Assembly: GCA_964036315.1 (NCBI GenBank)
Contig: OZ038511.1
Coordinates: forward strand, 1,934,672 to 1,998,671
DNA length: 64,000 nucleotides
Source of the DNA: Acanthosepion esculentum
Taxonomy: Eukaryota > Mollusca > Cephalopoda > Sepiida > Sepiidae
Direction of reading: 5' to 3'
Below the pieces are notes generated by a model. The model saw only the letters and a list, made by a program, of their open reading frames with translations. It did no database searches and was not told the DNA's origin. The position numbers and the translations under genes were made by a program. Of the stretch, positions 36,901-48,845 are shown piece by piece (within the stretch, counting starts at the first letter, position 1; every line of letters starts with the position of its first letter).

Positions 36901-38276
36901 GCAATATTGTTAACTTCAATTTCTCCAAGCAGAAGAGAGACACAATATTTGCTGCAGACCTAAAAGAATTGGTTGGCAATAACTGAAGCAAATACAGCAG
37001 GCACATATTGTGTGTTATTGGCAAGAGCTTAATTTTCTTATCAAGTGACAGTAATTCTGGCAACCGAAAATGATTTTCTTTTATCACAGACTTTTTTGCT
37101 GATAGCTTCAGTAATTCAGGATCTACAGTAAATGCGGCTATTTCCAAAATCTCCAAAATAACGAGAAAGATTTTGTGACAAGTCTTCTTTTTATGTGGGG
37201 GGGGGGGGCATATTTAGCTAATCACAGCATTTTTGTAGATGTGCTTTTCATTTGTTTACACAACCAAGCAGAAAATTTCTTTTGGCATCTTTGAAATAAA
37301 ATCCTGGAAACAGCAACCATCCTGAAATGGTAGACATTTTATGTGCTTGCCGAGATGAAATAATCATGACATGAGATTATTTCAATGAAAACAGGTTGGT
37401 TGATCAAGTACGTTTTTTGGTATTATGGTCAAAATTTGTGGAAGATTTCTCTTCCTTGGAATTTATATGAAAATCTGTTTTTAGAAGAAAGAAATGTAAA
37501 ATGCATTTTTTGTTGTATTTATTGTTTCCCACTTTTGTTACAAGTTTTCTTACCAAACATTGGAGCAACAACAGAAATGAATCGGGGATGTTGTCAATTG
37601 AATTTTCAAGCAATGCTTATGACCCAAACCTTTTATTAAAATAAAGAGTAAAAGAAATCTTCCATGAAATCTCTGAAAGGTAGCAACAGTCTATTAGTCA
37701 ACAAGAGTAGCTAAAGTCACAGCTTCTTATTGGTCAAGAGATCTTTTGGAGATGATTTGCTTTATCCTTTTCCACAAAACAAATGAGAAGCCCCAATGAA
37801 AGCAATGAAAAATTTACATTGTTTGAGTGTCAAGACCAAACAAAAGACTAACGGCAAATTGCTACGGACTTGTTTCAATTGTTCTGCCAATAGAAACAAC
37901 ATGAAAATGATGATACCAACCATTAATATTTTCTGCTATAAAAAGGGACATCTTTTTATGTGACACTGCATAAAACTGGCATTGTAGGCACCTATGTAAA
38001 CATTTGTTTTAAAGAAATATCAGAGAATTTGCGTGCAGTAATTATGTAAATTGCTTGGGAAAAAAAAAAAGTAAAAAGATTTTCCCCAAAATTGAGAAAA
38101 TAAATAGAATGGAATTTAATTTTAAAGATCCAGATGTAGGCTGGACGTGTTGGCAAAAATTACATGAACACATTTTAATTGCATTGGAATTAAATTGGAA
38201 AAAAAACACTTTTAAAATACATTTTTTTCTTCTTCATTAAATGAAATCTTTTTGTTTTATCTTCATTGACACTCAC
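33935..38276 (-). other. Intron of the M13 peptidase gene (5' part of last intron)
   Basis: No exon was recognised between the transposon and the donor site. It holds (CAT)n at 34764-34790, poly-C at 35476-35489, poly-G near 37197-37208, and a very AT-rich stretch at 35980-36240 where AGTTATTAA and its complement recur around a CTTATCTCA/TGAGATAAG hairpin. Confidence 0.6.
34764..34790. repeat. (CAT)n microsatellite
   Basis: Nine consecutive CAT triplets inside the intron. Confidence 0.95.
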
Positions 38277-38353
38277 CTGTATTCATTGGGACTGTGTGGA
38301 TCACTGAGAAGTTGCAAATGCTGAGCTTCTTTTGTGCTGCTATAACACCACAC
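38277..38353 (-). CDS. M13 (neprilysin-like) metallopeptidase, penultimate exon
   Basis: A 77-base exon bounded on the minus strand by the acceptor CTTTTCTTCCTAG and the donor GTGAGTG. It encodes VWCYSSTKEAQHLQLLSDPH then SPNEY plus two bases of the next Arg codon. M13 peptidases have VWC at this point, followed two dozen residues later by D-HSP--YR, which sits close to the substrate pocket. The order and phases fit both neighbours: the upstream exon ends after FAQ and the downstream one begins with the last base of Arg. A C after VW is the disulphide Cys found in the family. Confidence 0.93.
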
Positions 38354-38696
38354 CTAGGAAGAAAAGAAATTTGATGACATATGAGAAAATTGTAGCCATT
38401 TAAAATACAAAACTGACAACTTTTTACTCTTGACAAACATTTAATTTTGATAAAAAGAAACGTTACTGCAAAACAAATGTTACCTTCTGATAAGAAAAAA
38501 AATAGCAATTCTTACTTTTTTCTTACAATAAGTAAAAGAGGTTGAAAAGAAATTCACCCATAATAACAAATGCTGATTAAGACTGGTAACAGAAAAAAAA
38601 ACCTCTTTTGCCAACATAATTTTATTTATCACAAGTAAATAAATGCCTACAAAAATAAAAGCAGAGCAGACAAAGGAATTTAAAAAAACAATTTAC

Positions 38697-38792
38697 CTGT
38701 GCAAATCCTAAGAAAAACAACTGTTTGTGAGTCAAGCCCAATGCAGGTAAGGGTAATTCAGCACCATTCATTTTTACCCAATCTTCATAAGC
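38697..38792 (-). CDS. M13 (neprilysin-like) metallopeptidase, exon with [13 protein letters not shown]
   Basis: A 96-base exon (32 codons, phase 0 at both ends). Acceptor AAATTGCAG and donor GTAAATT are on the minus strand. It reads [20 protein letters not shown] then [12 protein letters not shown]. In M13 enzymes this is the helix after the zinc-binding Glu, followed by the strand T--QLFFL-FAQ that leads into the VWC exon. The 343-base intron to the next exon is the shortest in this part of the gene. The exon itself is free of stops and its residues agree well with the family, so the gene appears intact. Confidence 0.95.
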
Positions 38793-39289
38793 CTGCAATT
38801 TAAAAATGAAATCCTTGAGAAAATTCAGCTGGAAAAATGAAACATTTTTTCCTCTATGTAGCAAGATTACAGACAGTTTTACTCAGAGCATTTTATTTTT
38901 GATTCACAAAAATGGAAGGTAGAGATAAAGAAAGAAATATTGCTCCCTAAAATAGGATGTGCCCATCAATGATTTGGAATGTCTTACCAGAGGGAAAAAT
39001 ATATATGAAATCATTATGGGTGGGAATTGAAGTAACATATATCGTGAAATCAACACTAAAAGAATTGCTAACCAAAGCTGAGAGAGACTCCTTTCACCCT
39101 CACCAAGGGCAGCTAGCCTGCGTCAGTTCTCAACCTGGTACTTTACATAGCTCTGCAGGATATATATATGTATTTTACACTGGATGTCAGAATAAACGGA
39201 TCGTCATCAATGTGCCAATATATTCACTTCAGAGGGGAAGGAAAACTCATGAAAGCTTAACCCAGTCATTATAGTGCATGTATCTGCCG
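38793..39289 (-). other. Start of 6.7-kb intron, no coding exon seen
   Basis: The intron extends from the donor at 45525 to the acceptor at 38793. This end holds a 105-codon plus-strand frame (38957-39274) that matches no family I know. Confidence 0.5.
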
Positions 39290-39866
39290 AGAGGTAATGA
39301 CTGTGATCCGGCGAGGTTAAACTCCGTGATAATAACACATGAGGACTGTCGTTCAGAGTTTCCGTGGCAAGTCTTTTGCACCGTTACTTTTGTATCGACA
39401 GATCCAAAAAGTCTGGATGGTCTGACACACGCCTTCACCACTTAAAACAAATTATTGTGTTGGTTTTCTGGCAACTACATCTAATTAGTTCCACGCATAT
39501 CCGACTAATGTGAAAAACTCTACACAACAACATCAACTTCGCACTTGGAATGTACAAACTCTCCAGGACAACAACTCAGCACCAGAAAGAAAAAAAAGCT
39601 CTGGTCGCATTGGAGCTAAAGAAGTACAACATTGATATAGCTGCACTCAGAAGTAAACATCAGTCAACTACATGAAACGAGAAAGCAAAATAAAACATCT
39701 AACAGTGTTCCTGCTGCACTTGGATACAATACATTCTCTTGTACTGTTTGTGGTCTTTTGTGCAATTCTCAAGCCGATCTCAAAAGTCATGCCTGTCATA
39801 GGCATGCAGGTAATTAGTTTGTGGTCGTCAGAAACTCATACATTGAACTCAATGGGAGAGTCCGTC

Positions 39867-39889
<23 letters not shown>
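39290..39889 (+). mobile_element. Internally deleted RTE-like LINE (endonuclease start joined to zinc-finger tail)
   Basis: From about 39538 the frame reads RTWNVQTLQDNNSAPERK and, after a shift in an A run, ALVALELKKYNIDIAALR. This is the N-terminal strand and first helix of an AP-type LINE endonuclease. Immediately after, from about 39700, the sequence reads ALGYNTFSCTVCGLLCNSQA then DLKSHACHRHAGN and a stop at 39815. This is the C2H2-like finger found at the very C-terminus of RTE-like ORFs. The bulk of the endonuclease and the whole reverse transcriptase are missing. Upstream (about 39290-39535) is untranslated leader-like, CpG-containing sequence. The copy ends in a TA run (39866-39889), a usual tail for RTE-type elements. 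It looks like a deletion derivative; whether it spreads as a short element is unknown. Confidence 0.65.
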
Positions 39890-39897
<8 letters not shown>

Positions 39898-39941
39898 AAC
39901 TAGAAGAACACTTAAATTTCCTAATATAAAATATATAATAT

Positions 39942-40088
39942 AAAATTGTTATATCTTTTGTTTTTATATATTTTTTTTATTAGAATTTCATTTTTTTCTT
40001 TTTGACTGATAAAATATTTCATATCTTCTTAGTCAAAAAAAAAATGAATTTCTAATAAAAAAATATTTTGACTGATATAACAATTTTT
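39942..40088. mobile_element. AT-rich palindromic MITE or foldback element
   Basis: The left arm 39942-40007 and right arm 40031-40088 are near-perfect reverse complements. Both carry AAAATTGTTATATC at the outer end, TTATTAGAATTTCATTTTTT in the middle and GACT at the loop side, around a 23-base loop. It lies between two TA microsatellites. No coding capacity. Target duplication cannot be read in this low-complexity flank. Confidence 0.7.
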
Positions 40089-40174
40089 GCATAGATGGAA
40101 AGCAGTGTTGAAATGTTTTCATCTTGACTCACTTCAAAATTTGACCAAACATCAAAATAAATAAATACATACAT

Positions 40175-40208
<34 letters not shown>
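40175..40208. repeat. (CA)(TA)n microsatellite
   Basis: ACATACACACAT passes into a TA run. Confidence 0.9.
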
Positions 40209-41504
40209 TCTTTGAAGGGATATGTAATTAATGTTTTTTTGTTGTTGTTCTGTTTAATGACATTTTTCTGCACACTTTTCTCCTTATCTCTTAACCCCGA
40301 TAAAAATCCTTTTGGAAAACACAGTGCCCATATATTTTGATATCGAGTCAGCTAATCAAACAAGTATAGTTCGACTGGGTGTTGCCAAAAGAACAATTAA
40401 ATAACACTAAGTACAATATTCTGAGACGTATTGATAAAGCCATTTCAATTAAAACATACTGAATATCCATAAATATATTTCCAAATCAGATGATTGCTGT
40501 TAAGGTGTGGCTTATTTTTATGCAGAGTTCCTTATTCACAAAATCTTATTTGGATTGGCCTTGAAAAAAAAAAAGAAAAAAAACTGGTTGGTTGAATCGG
40601 TGCTTCTCAGTTGTTGGTAGAGGGTGTACATTTATTTACTCCCTGTGAATTCAATGTTTACCTTCTAATAAAAGAAAAAAGGGCAAAATATGTTGAAAAT
40701 GTTGCTATTTGACTCAATAACAAAGAGAAAATAACAAAACTGCAAGGTACTGATATGACAGCAGTTACAAATACAACTATAAGTAAGCTTCTTGAACGGA
40801 ATTAGTTTAAAAAAAAACGAAACTCTAAAGGCTAAGAAAAATAACTGCAATGCAATTCTGGGTCAACCTATATCAATGAAAAATAAAATTGCACCATTCT
40901 GAATATGTTTCAGTTTACATATATTTATACGTACACAGGTAATAAACCTGAATTGTAGTAAATAATGAGATACCCAGATCAATCTGTGCACAGGTTAAAA
41001 AAATGAGAAGTGCATTAACAGTACTAAATCTCATGTTATTAATATATTGTGTAACCTCTTTGGTTTTTGACACAGATTTGTACTCTTGTAGCTTTGTACA
41101 AATGGTGAATATCATCCGATGATACATTATTTCACACTTGTTGCATCTGCAAGAATTGTAAATGATCTAAATGGAGAAGTTACAGGTATTGCTGCAGATA
41201 CAATGGAGGACACTTTTGGCAATTGTGTCAGAAATTGTAAACCATGATATAGGCATCATAGGAGCAGGTATTATTCTGCTGGAATATGTTATAGGATTGG
41301 TTTGGTTTGTTTTACGGCATATCAACCTCAATAAGTTATTTAATGCTGACAAAATTTTTATTGCTGGTAATATTTTTTTCTTCAAAAATGTAATTCTGGT
41401 AATATTTTTTTTTTTCAAAAAAAGTATTGCTGGTAATATTTTTTACAGAGTATTTCTGGTATTAAAACATTTTTTACACCTTCATAGTGTTTTGACCCCA
41501 GTTT
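40209..41504. other. Intronic sequence, no gene recognised
   Basis: AT-rich. Near 41355-41450 a GCTGGTAATATTTTTTT phrase recurs three times within about 85 bases. No supported exon. Confidence 0.5.
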
Positions 41505-41700
41505 GAGGGTTAGCTATTTACTCATAACTGGGACCCTAACAGGTGCTACCACCCTGGGTCAAGGTGGATGTAGGAACACCAGTAATTAAGAGGTGGTTCC
41601 ATGCTCCTCAAAACCTCAGAGGCCTTGCTGTTGGACGTAGTTTATCGTCTTAACCAGGACACAGACGTAGTTTATCGTCATCCCCAGGATGCATGTGTTA
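41505..41700. repeat. Unknown interspersed repeat, copy 3
   Basis: Same block order as the copies at 8.8 and 9.0 kb: GGTTAGCTATTTACTCATAA, CTGGGACCCTAACAGGTGCT, ACCACC, AGGTGGATGTAGGAAC, CTCAAAACCTCAGAGGCCTT. The last block (GACGTAGTTTATCGTC) occurs twice in tandem here, about 30 bases apart. It lies 32 kb away from the other two, so this is a dispersed family. Confidence 0.8.
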
Positions 41701-41749
41701 TAGGAATGGCAGCAAAATGGTTTAGACAATGTTGATGATGTACACGTTG

Positions 41750-42700
41750 CTGTTCAATGTTTCCATCTACAAATGCCAAAAGGAAGTGAGAATTATAATT
41801 TATAACACACTGCAAATACAGTGTGTGATATCGCTCCCCTGGTCTAATCTCCCACATTACAATTGACCATTATTTGCCTGATGATAGAACCTGCTCTCAT
41901 TATTCAACATTACAGAGCATCATTTGAGCTCCCTCCCTATCATGACCCTTTAACAACACTAATGGGGGTCATACATGATGGTGTTGTGGCATGTGAGAAT
42001 CTGGATAGAAGCATGCATGCCTATAGTCCTACTGCAAGTAAATGATTCTGAATGGTTTGTGTTGACATTCCTTGGGTCACATTTGTTCTGATTTGTGCTA
42101 TGAATGCCATGTGGCCTGCCAATGCTACCCACTTTAAAATGTGTCATTCTTGGTGATGAGAGTCCATACTACACAGCTACTGGGTCTGCTGCTGAAGGAA
42201 TATTCATTTTATCACATGTTGGTGCTTCAATAGCCACAATCACATCCAATATAACCAGTTATTTTAACCAAAGGAGCCTGTGTGCATCTCTCTGGCATGA
42301 CGTGTGCATGTACCGGACTCTTTCACACAACAATGAATCTATAAATCTATCTAAAGCTCACTCCCTTCCTGCAAGTGTTAGTATGTCACAAGATGTCCAA
42401 AGATTTTTATCAGAATATATACTACCTTGCACAAGTTAACACTCATCCTTCATAGTATTGCAATATTCTTTTCTTTCAATATAAATAATTCAAAAAGGAT
42501 GAGGAAAAGTGTCTCTTCAAGAATTGTCAGGATAATGGAACTCATTGTTTGTATTGGTGGTGCTGTTATCAATATTTGCCAATCTATTTTCTTCAGTCTT
42601 CTTCAAGCGAAAGAAAAGAGAAAGACGGACAGAAAATCTTAGTCAATATAGCAACTGGTTCCGTTCATATGTCGGGAAGTGTGGTTGAATGGATGCCAAG
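41750..42700. other. Unrecognised segment with two overlapping frames
   Basis: This intronic segment has a more balanced composition than its surroundings and two plus-strand frames (41863-42045 and 42104-42439). I recognise neither protein nor any transposon motif, and see no clear splice borders. A decayed retrocopy or an unknown repeat are equally possible. Confidence 0.3.
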
Positions 42701-43689
42701 GATTTGTCTATACACAAACATCAGGATGTATTTTTTTAATAGCAATCCCATTCTTTGTTTGCAATTTCCTTACTTGGGTTGGTTTCTTATAAAAGAGTTT
42801 GACAAAAAAACTGCTTTCTTTGCCCAACCATGCAAATGTGTGTGTGGGGGGGGGGGTGCTACAAAGAAGATTTCACTGCAGTGTTTTTTTGGGGTTATTT
42901 TGTTGATTTTTTTTTCTATCTCAGTAAGCAAAGAATTGGAAACTCCCCCTCCCCAATAACATCATATGTATGTGTTACCAGGAAGGAACTGAACTGGCCT
43001 TTTTATATACTATTCTCTGTTCTTGTTTTCCTTTTGGATTAAACATCTGAAGAAGGCTGCAGAACTGATTGACCAAAATTTTATCATAACATCGGACTCG
43101 TATTAAAATTACTGACAATATATCTTTTAAAAAAAACAACAGAAGAAAAAACAGATTCAAGAAAACAAAATGCTGCCATGATAAATATCAGTGTGGTACA
43201 AATCCAGAAATGGAACTTGGCACCAAACCTTTGTCAAATGTTCTCTGACTTGTAAAAGTGGCTTTTATGCAAAAAAAAACAATTGTTAGGGAAAAAAAAC
43301 CCTGAAAGAATTCAAATTGAATAGGATTATGACAGGTGACAGATTTCATTGTTACTTTGGATTGAGATAATAGCACTCAACTCATATAAGCAAAATCCAA
43401 TTCTATCCCAGTAATTGACTATTCACTCATCAGACAGAAATGGTTCTGAAATTTTGAACACTGCTCTAATATCAAAAATCTATCCCAACACCAGGGACAA
43501 GGCATTCATGCTAAATCTATTCTCTTTCTTTTGGTCAATCAATCATGGTGTATGTGTGTGTGTGGGGAGGGTGCTACATCAATGGCTGTGTTTCGGTTAA
43601 GATAGCTTGATCGAGCCTATTCTTATTCAGGCTTGTTTTGAATTCAGATTTCTCCTTATCCTAGATTGGTTGCTATCCAAGGCAAAAGA

Positions 43690-43850
43690 CCCAAGTTTGT
43701 TTTGTTATTTAACCCATAACTAGTGGGAGATGGATAGATGCTTTTCCAAAGACATTAGTTTGAACAGACTAAGTCAGAATTTGAACTCAGTATGTCAATT
43801 CCACTTCCATGTTTTATACCAATAACTGCTACTCACATTCCAAGGTAAAA
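43690..43850 (-). mobile_element. Probable tRNA-derived SINE fragment
   Basis: On the minus strand a B-box-like GAGTTCAAATTC is followed downstream by CATCTCCCACTAGTTATGGG and TTAAATAAC. The latter block closely matches the 3' part of the SINE at 49.4-49.6 kb (CTCCCTCCAGCTATGGGTTA). The A box is degenerate. Confidence 0.5.
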
Positions 43851-45525
43851 TTTCTTTAAAGCACTTTCAGCAAATGATTGACACTGAAATTCTAATTTGA
43901 TTCACATGTAAAATTTCAATTACATGATCATATATGTCCCAAACGTAAGCAGTGAGTAAAAGAGAAAATAATAGATGAAAATAAGAGGTTATCTAAGTAG
44001 GATTTAACAAGAATCTCAAATCTTTGTCAAACTAAAAGAAAATAAATGAATCTGGTTGAAAGAAAGGAAGTATATTAACTTTTATGTATCACATAAAATC
44101 ATGTGACAAGATTTCTTCATGTCATTTTCATGAAGAAAATAATCATGTAAATATGCTTAAATTTCAAAACTTGTACAAAAAACAACAATAATTCCTTGTC
44201 CTTATGATAATAAAAGAAACAAAGCAATGTAAAAGGGAGTGAAGCGTTTTTAGAATTACGGGTTAAAAGATACATTATTTTGCAGAGAGATAAACATTTC
44301 CAATTACTGGCTAGGGCAGAAGCCACTGCTTTTGTCTTGACATGAAATCAGAATCTACTAGTTCCTTTCTTATCATCATCGTCTAAGAAATAACCAAGGC
44401 TTCTTTTACTATTCTGATCTTTTACGATTGACACCAGAGGATTTAATGGATGCAGTATAGCGAGGATGTCAAAGCAGATCAGTTAATGGAAAAAACAAGA
44501 AGTGACTGCAAGATAGATTTAAAAGCCAAAAATTCTTATTTTGCCAAAAAAGAAAAAAAGAAAACTAGTAAAAGTAACAGTAGCTGAGCTTGAGGTTAAC
44601 TGAAGCAGAAGAGCTCCAGTCAGATAGCTGCCAGAATCAGTAAACGTATTTGCTAAATCTTTCCAACCTCTTTTTTAAAAAGAGCAGCCCATCACTAATG
44701 AAACTGTTTACATTCTTCCTCTTCTCTCATCCAACTGCACATGCAAGGTGGTGCCTAAAATGCTTATTAAATTTTCACTTTAAACTGACTTAACAGCTTT
44801 TCTTAAAGGGAAAGATTTGTGAGTTCTATTTGTGCATCCATTTATTGAGGATTTCTAAAGGGATGTAAGATGAAGCAAAGTGTAGAATGCTGTTTGATCA
44901 TAAAATCTACAACTCACCCCAACCATGTCAGTTTTTCTTTTGAATTCCTTTTTAAATGATTGTATCTGCAAAACTTTTTGATGCTTGCATTATTTGCACA
45001 CAGATGAGACCTGTATCTATTTTTTTAAAACATTTATTGCAATTGAATCTCTTTTTTTTTACGTTCATCAGATGACCACTTACAGTATGCCAATATCTTT
45101 CATTTTGAAGAAAAACAGAATAGAAATAAAACTAAATACACAACATTTTACCATCACAGTTTTTCCGCATATCAACAAAATGTTCCACTCTCAAACAATT
45201 TCAGATATGGTAAAGCAATTCTATCATTTTCTTTCTTTCATTCAATGAAGAGTAATGAGGAGAAGGTTGTTTGCAATAAAACTGTCTTGATTTGACAATG
45301 ATGGATTTTCATGTAATTAATGCTAACAGACAAAAGGCAGAATAAACATTCAGCTTTCCCAGTATGAATCCTAGAAAATGCATCATGATTAATGTAACAA
45401 AACCATTAAAACGTCACATTTTAGAAATAAGCAATACAATTGATTGTCAGCTAAATAAATATCGAGACAATAATCTTCAAACTAAGTTTTCATTTTGTAC
45501 TTTCCATTGGTAGAGAATGACTTAC

Positions 45526-45591
45526 ATGATAAGCAGATTTCAGTCCACCATTATCAGCAATATTTTCACCCAACGTTGTTTTGCCATTAAT
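45526..45591 (-). CDS. M13 (neprilysin-like) metallopeptidase, exon with third zinc ligand
   Basis: A 66-base exon of exactly 22 codons. It is bounded on the minus strand by the acceptor TTCTTTGCAG and the donor GTAAGTC. It encodes INGKTTLGENIADNGGLKSA then YH. GENIADNGG is the second active-site signature of family M13: its Glu is the third zinc ligand and its Asp positions the first zinc-binding His. The match is exact at every invariant residue, which argues that the gene makes an active enzyme. M13 enzymes are usually type II membrane ectopeptidases that cut short signalling peptides. Whether this one is a neprilysin or an endothelin-converting-enzyme type cannot be told from the C-terminus alone. 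Confidence 0.96.
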
Positions 45592-46502
45592 CTGCAAAGA
45601 ATTAAAAAAAAATAGTCTTTTCTTTTTTTCAGTTTCAAAACAAGAAATGGAAGACAATTTTGATGATCTCCACTCTGTTAACTGTTTTCATTGTAAGAAT
45701 TCATTTTAGATTTTGTAATCCTTAAACATCAGCAATCTATAGAAGCCATGCAATGTGTTTTAGAAACAAGATGAAAACTTTCTAAATACAAATTGGTCTG
45801 ATGAAATTTTTACAATGCCTTTGTTACAAAACAGCCTTCCTTTGCCAAACTTAGCTATGCCCAAGAGATTTCTGCCTTTGTCAAAGTAACAGAATGAGGG
45901 CTGCATTTAATCAGTTCTCTATCTAGGAAGAGAGAAGACAACATTCTCCAAAGTTCTTTTCCTCAATTAGAAGAGTCCATATTTTTTTCCTTCCCAGAAA
46001 TAGTTGCAGTGGAATGCTTATTGGTAAAGTACAAAAACAGACATGAGAATTTTGCCATGAAAAAATAGTTTCACTTGTCAAGTTGCTTCTATTAGTTTTC
46101 ATGATTCTGGAAAAGGTGTTTTATTCAAATTTAGTGTATAAAAGGCAAAATCCACAAAAATAACTTTGAATGTAGCTATTTATAATAGAATATTTTTGAA
46201 AATGATATAAAGGGAATACATCTTTTGAGAGCATTAATAATCATTTTGACATTATGGAAAAAAACTCATAGACGCATAAAAAAACCCTCAGTGAAGCTGA
46301 TACATTTTTTTTTTTCATTAGAGGAGATCAGTATGAAATGCAGGCAGGATTTATCTTCACTCAACATACAAATAAAAATATGAATACTGTTCAGATTTTT
46401 TTATCACATTTATCACATGAATCTGCTATTACAAATTTATGCAACATTAACATTGTACACAAAAAGGAATGCAACATTCAATGCGAAATATTAAATACTC
46501 AC

Positions 46503-46627
46503 AGGCTCATCATTGACTTTATAAGATGAATACTGCTTGACCATACATTCTGTTTGTTTCTGAAATCGAGCAATTGATCCATTGTTCCACCAAGGACGTA
46601 GATTTCCATGTTTGTCATATTCACGGC
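46503..46627 (-). CDS. M13 (neprilysin-like) metallopeptidase, exon after HExxH
   Basis: A 125-base exon beginning with two bases of a Gly codon after the acceptor GCTTTTCAG (minus strand) and ending before the donor GTGAGTA. It encodes [20 protein letters not shown], then [19 protein letters not shown] and EP. The block GREYD--GN--PWW...F---T-C---QYS is the standard segment between the HExxH helix and GENIADNGG in M13 peptidases, including the conserved Cys. The preceding exon should carry V-GHE--H-FDD. I searched the plus strand for its reverse complement up to 64000 and saw none, so the upstream intron is probably longer than 17 kb. The 911-base intron downstream leads to the GENIADNGG exon. 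Confidence 0.95.
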
Positions 46628-48471
46628 CTGAAAAGCACATCAAACAAATTGGAAAATGGCCAAAGGCTTCAAAGGGCAGGCATCATTTTTTTTTATGAAG
46701 TAACCATGAATTGCAGATTCTAGGAAAGAATAGACAACCTTTTCCTGATAAATGCCTGAACAATGAAATAAAATGTCAAAAATAACAAGATAATGTCTAT
46801 TCAACAGCCTGCAAGTAAAATACAAAAGAATATTTTAGCATATTAATATTTCAAAGGGTCATAAAATGTGAAACCTTATTGAAAGCATCTGAAGAAAGGA
46901 AATTAGCAAATAATGACTTAATCCTAAAATCAAATTATCCATGTCACTTTGATCCTCTAACCAATCAATTAATGACAAATATGGTTTGTTTGGGTTTTTT
47001 TTTCTTCTTCTTCTTCCCTGACATAGTGTCAAGGTAAACAGTAAAAAGGCAAAAGAAAATAGTTTGTCAGGTTCTCTTCACCCCTAGAAGATTGTTGCAG
47101 TACAGTCTTCTTATCTTAATTCTTTACATTTGGCCATGTACCAGACATTAAGCTAAAAGAATTTGACAGCAAACTTTTCATTCCAATGAAAAACCAATGT
47201 TACAAAGAAATAACATATAGAAATGTTTAAAAGCTAAAACTACAATTTCTGTCTTTGAATAGAATTTCCTAAATAACAATAATTATCAAGCATAATGACA
47301 TTATTTAAATTCCCCACAAAAATGGATAACCAAATATATTTGACTGAAATAGATCAGACTTTTAAAGTTTTCCCTTTATTCCATTTTTCCAGTTTGCATA
47401 TAAGCCGTCACACATACAGGGCAAGCTTATTAAAAAGAAAAAATTAAAATCGTCCAGCATTCTTAATAATAGAGCATCTGTGTTTATATATATATGAAAT
47501 AATGATATATATTTTTATATATCAAGAACAATATTGGGGAAAATTGTATGACAAAGTGGAAAGTTTACTTATGATCCTTCAAGACGTCATCATGCTAAAT
47601 ATATATATATATATATATATAAAGATGTCAAGTGCTAAATTTATAGAGGGTCATGAAAGGTGAGGTTCATTGAATATTGAGTATCTAAAAGAGATTTGTG
47701 TTTGTTGATCTGTAATAGTAAAAAAGAAAGAAAAGAAATGACAATTCAACACATTTCTACCTTGTTTACCTTTCCCCTCTCTGGAAAAGGACACATTAAG
47801 AAATCTTTCTTTCATACCACAAATTGAAGCTTGTTCATTAAATAGTTGCCATGGCAAATTTTCTCAGTTCAAAAGAAAAAGACATGAAAAAGCCAGCCAA
47901 ATGATGGAAAGATTAAAAAAAAAAAATTGGATATTTTTCAATGGGGTTTCATGTATTTTGTTCATTAAATACAAATTTCCATTTTTACTGTGGATTCTGC
48001 TGTCTCTCGCGTGACATTTGCGTATTTTTTATATTTATTTAATATTCTTTTTTAAATTTAGTTTAATTGCAGTTTTACTACAAAGCAACAAATGGGATTA
48101 AATATCATGCAGGATTTTATTAATTACTGCTCTTCTCATAATTAATAATTATTGTTCATTTAGCATATCATTTTAATTTTTAATTCAAGGAGGCAATTTA
48201 ATGCTGATTCTCTAGCCAAAGACAAAAAAAACATTTTCAACTTTTGACTGAACAATGTAATTTTCATATGCAGCCACCACTTAAAATATCCTGATAAAAT
48301 ATACACAAAGATGGTGGTCTGATAGTGAATAAAAAAATGAAGGAATTTTGGCAGTGAAATCGCTTCCTACATAAAAAGCAAATATTTATCAAACGTTAAA
48401 AGTTGTACTTAATCCCCCTTTTAAGCAGATGCACCTTAATGAACATCCTTTAAACTGCACTATATTCTTTC
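46628..48471 (-). other. Intron or upstream region of the M13 gene, nothing coding seen
   Basis: AT-rich, with a TA run near 47600-47620. No exon with M13 motifs was recognised. Confidence 0.5.
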
Positions 48472-48845
48472 ATTTTTTTTAATCATTTCACCCCAAGCAA
48501 GCTAATAAAGCCACTAAGATGCAAGGGGTTACTGAGTGTGAAAGAATACAAGAAAAATAATAACATTATTAACGAGCGAGAACAATAAAAGAACAGGAAT
48601 TAAGATGACAGAAGATAACGATTAACATTGCATTTAAATCTTTCAAGATCAAAGTTGATTTGAATGTAAAAAGCCAAAATAGTTCCACAAGTAAGAAGTG
48701 CAGGAGAAGAAACTGTTAGCATAGAACTTACAGTTACATGTAGCAATTTCTGTAAAATGATGTGTTCCAGTTGCCAATCTAGTACTACACTTAAATTTGT
48801 TGAGTCGAGTTACCAAATTGTTCATGAGAACAATTAAATAATTCA
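48472..48845 (-). pseudogene. LINE 3' end (copy 2 of the first LINE subfamily)
   Basis: The minus-strand frame 48846-48649 reads NLVTRLNKFKCSTRLATGTH, then HFTEIATCNCKFYANSFFSC and TSYLWNYFGFL, the last quarter of the Jockey-like ORF2. It is followed by a 3' UTR ending CTTGCTTGGGGTGAAATGAT and an A run (T run at 48473-48480 on the plus strand). Strongly 5'-truncated. Same tail as the copies at 1.4 and 54.4 kb. Confidence 0.8.

Noticed and set aside
37404..37639. A minus-strand reading ending in NVW and stop, considered as the last M13 exon
   Set aside because: It lacks the MNP...C spacing and a phase-matching acceptor. The true terminal exon is at 25999-26098.
43045..43075. CTGAAGAAGGCTGCAG considered as another ribozyme-like tail
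   Set aside because: The second box reads CAAAA instead of GAAAC; too degraded to claim.
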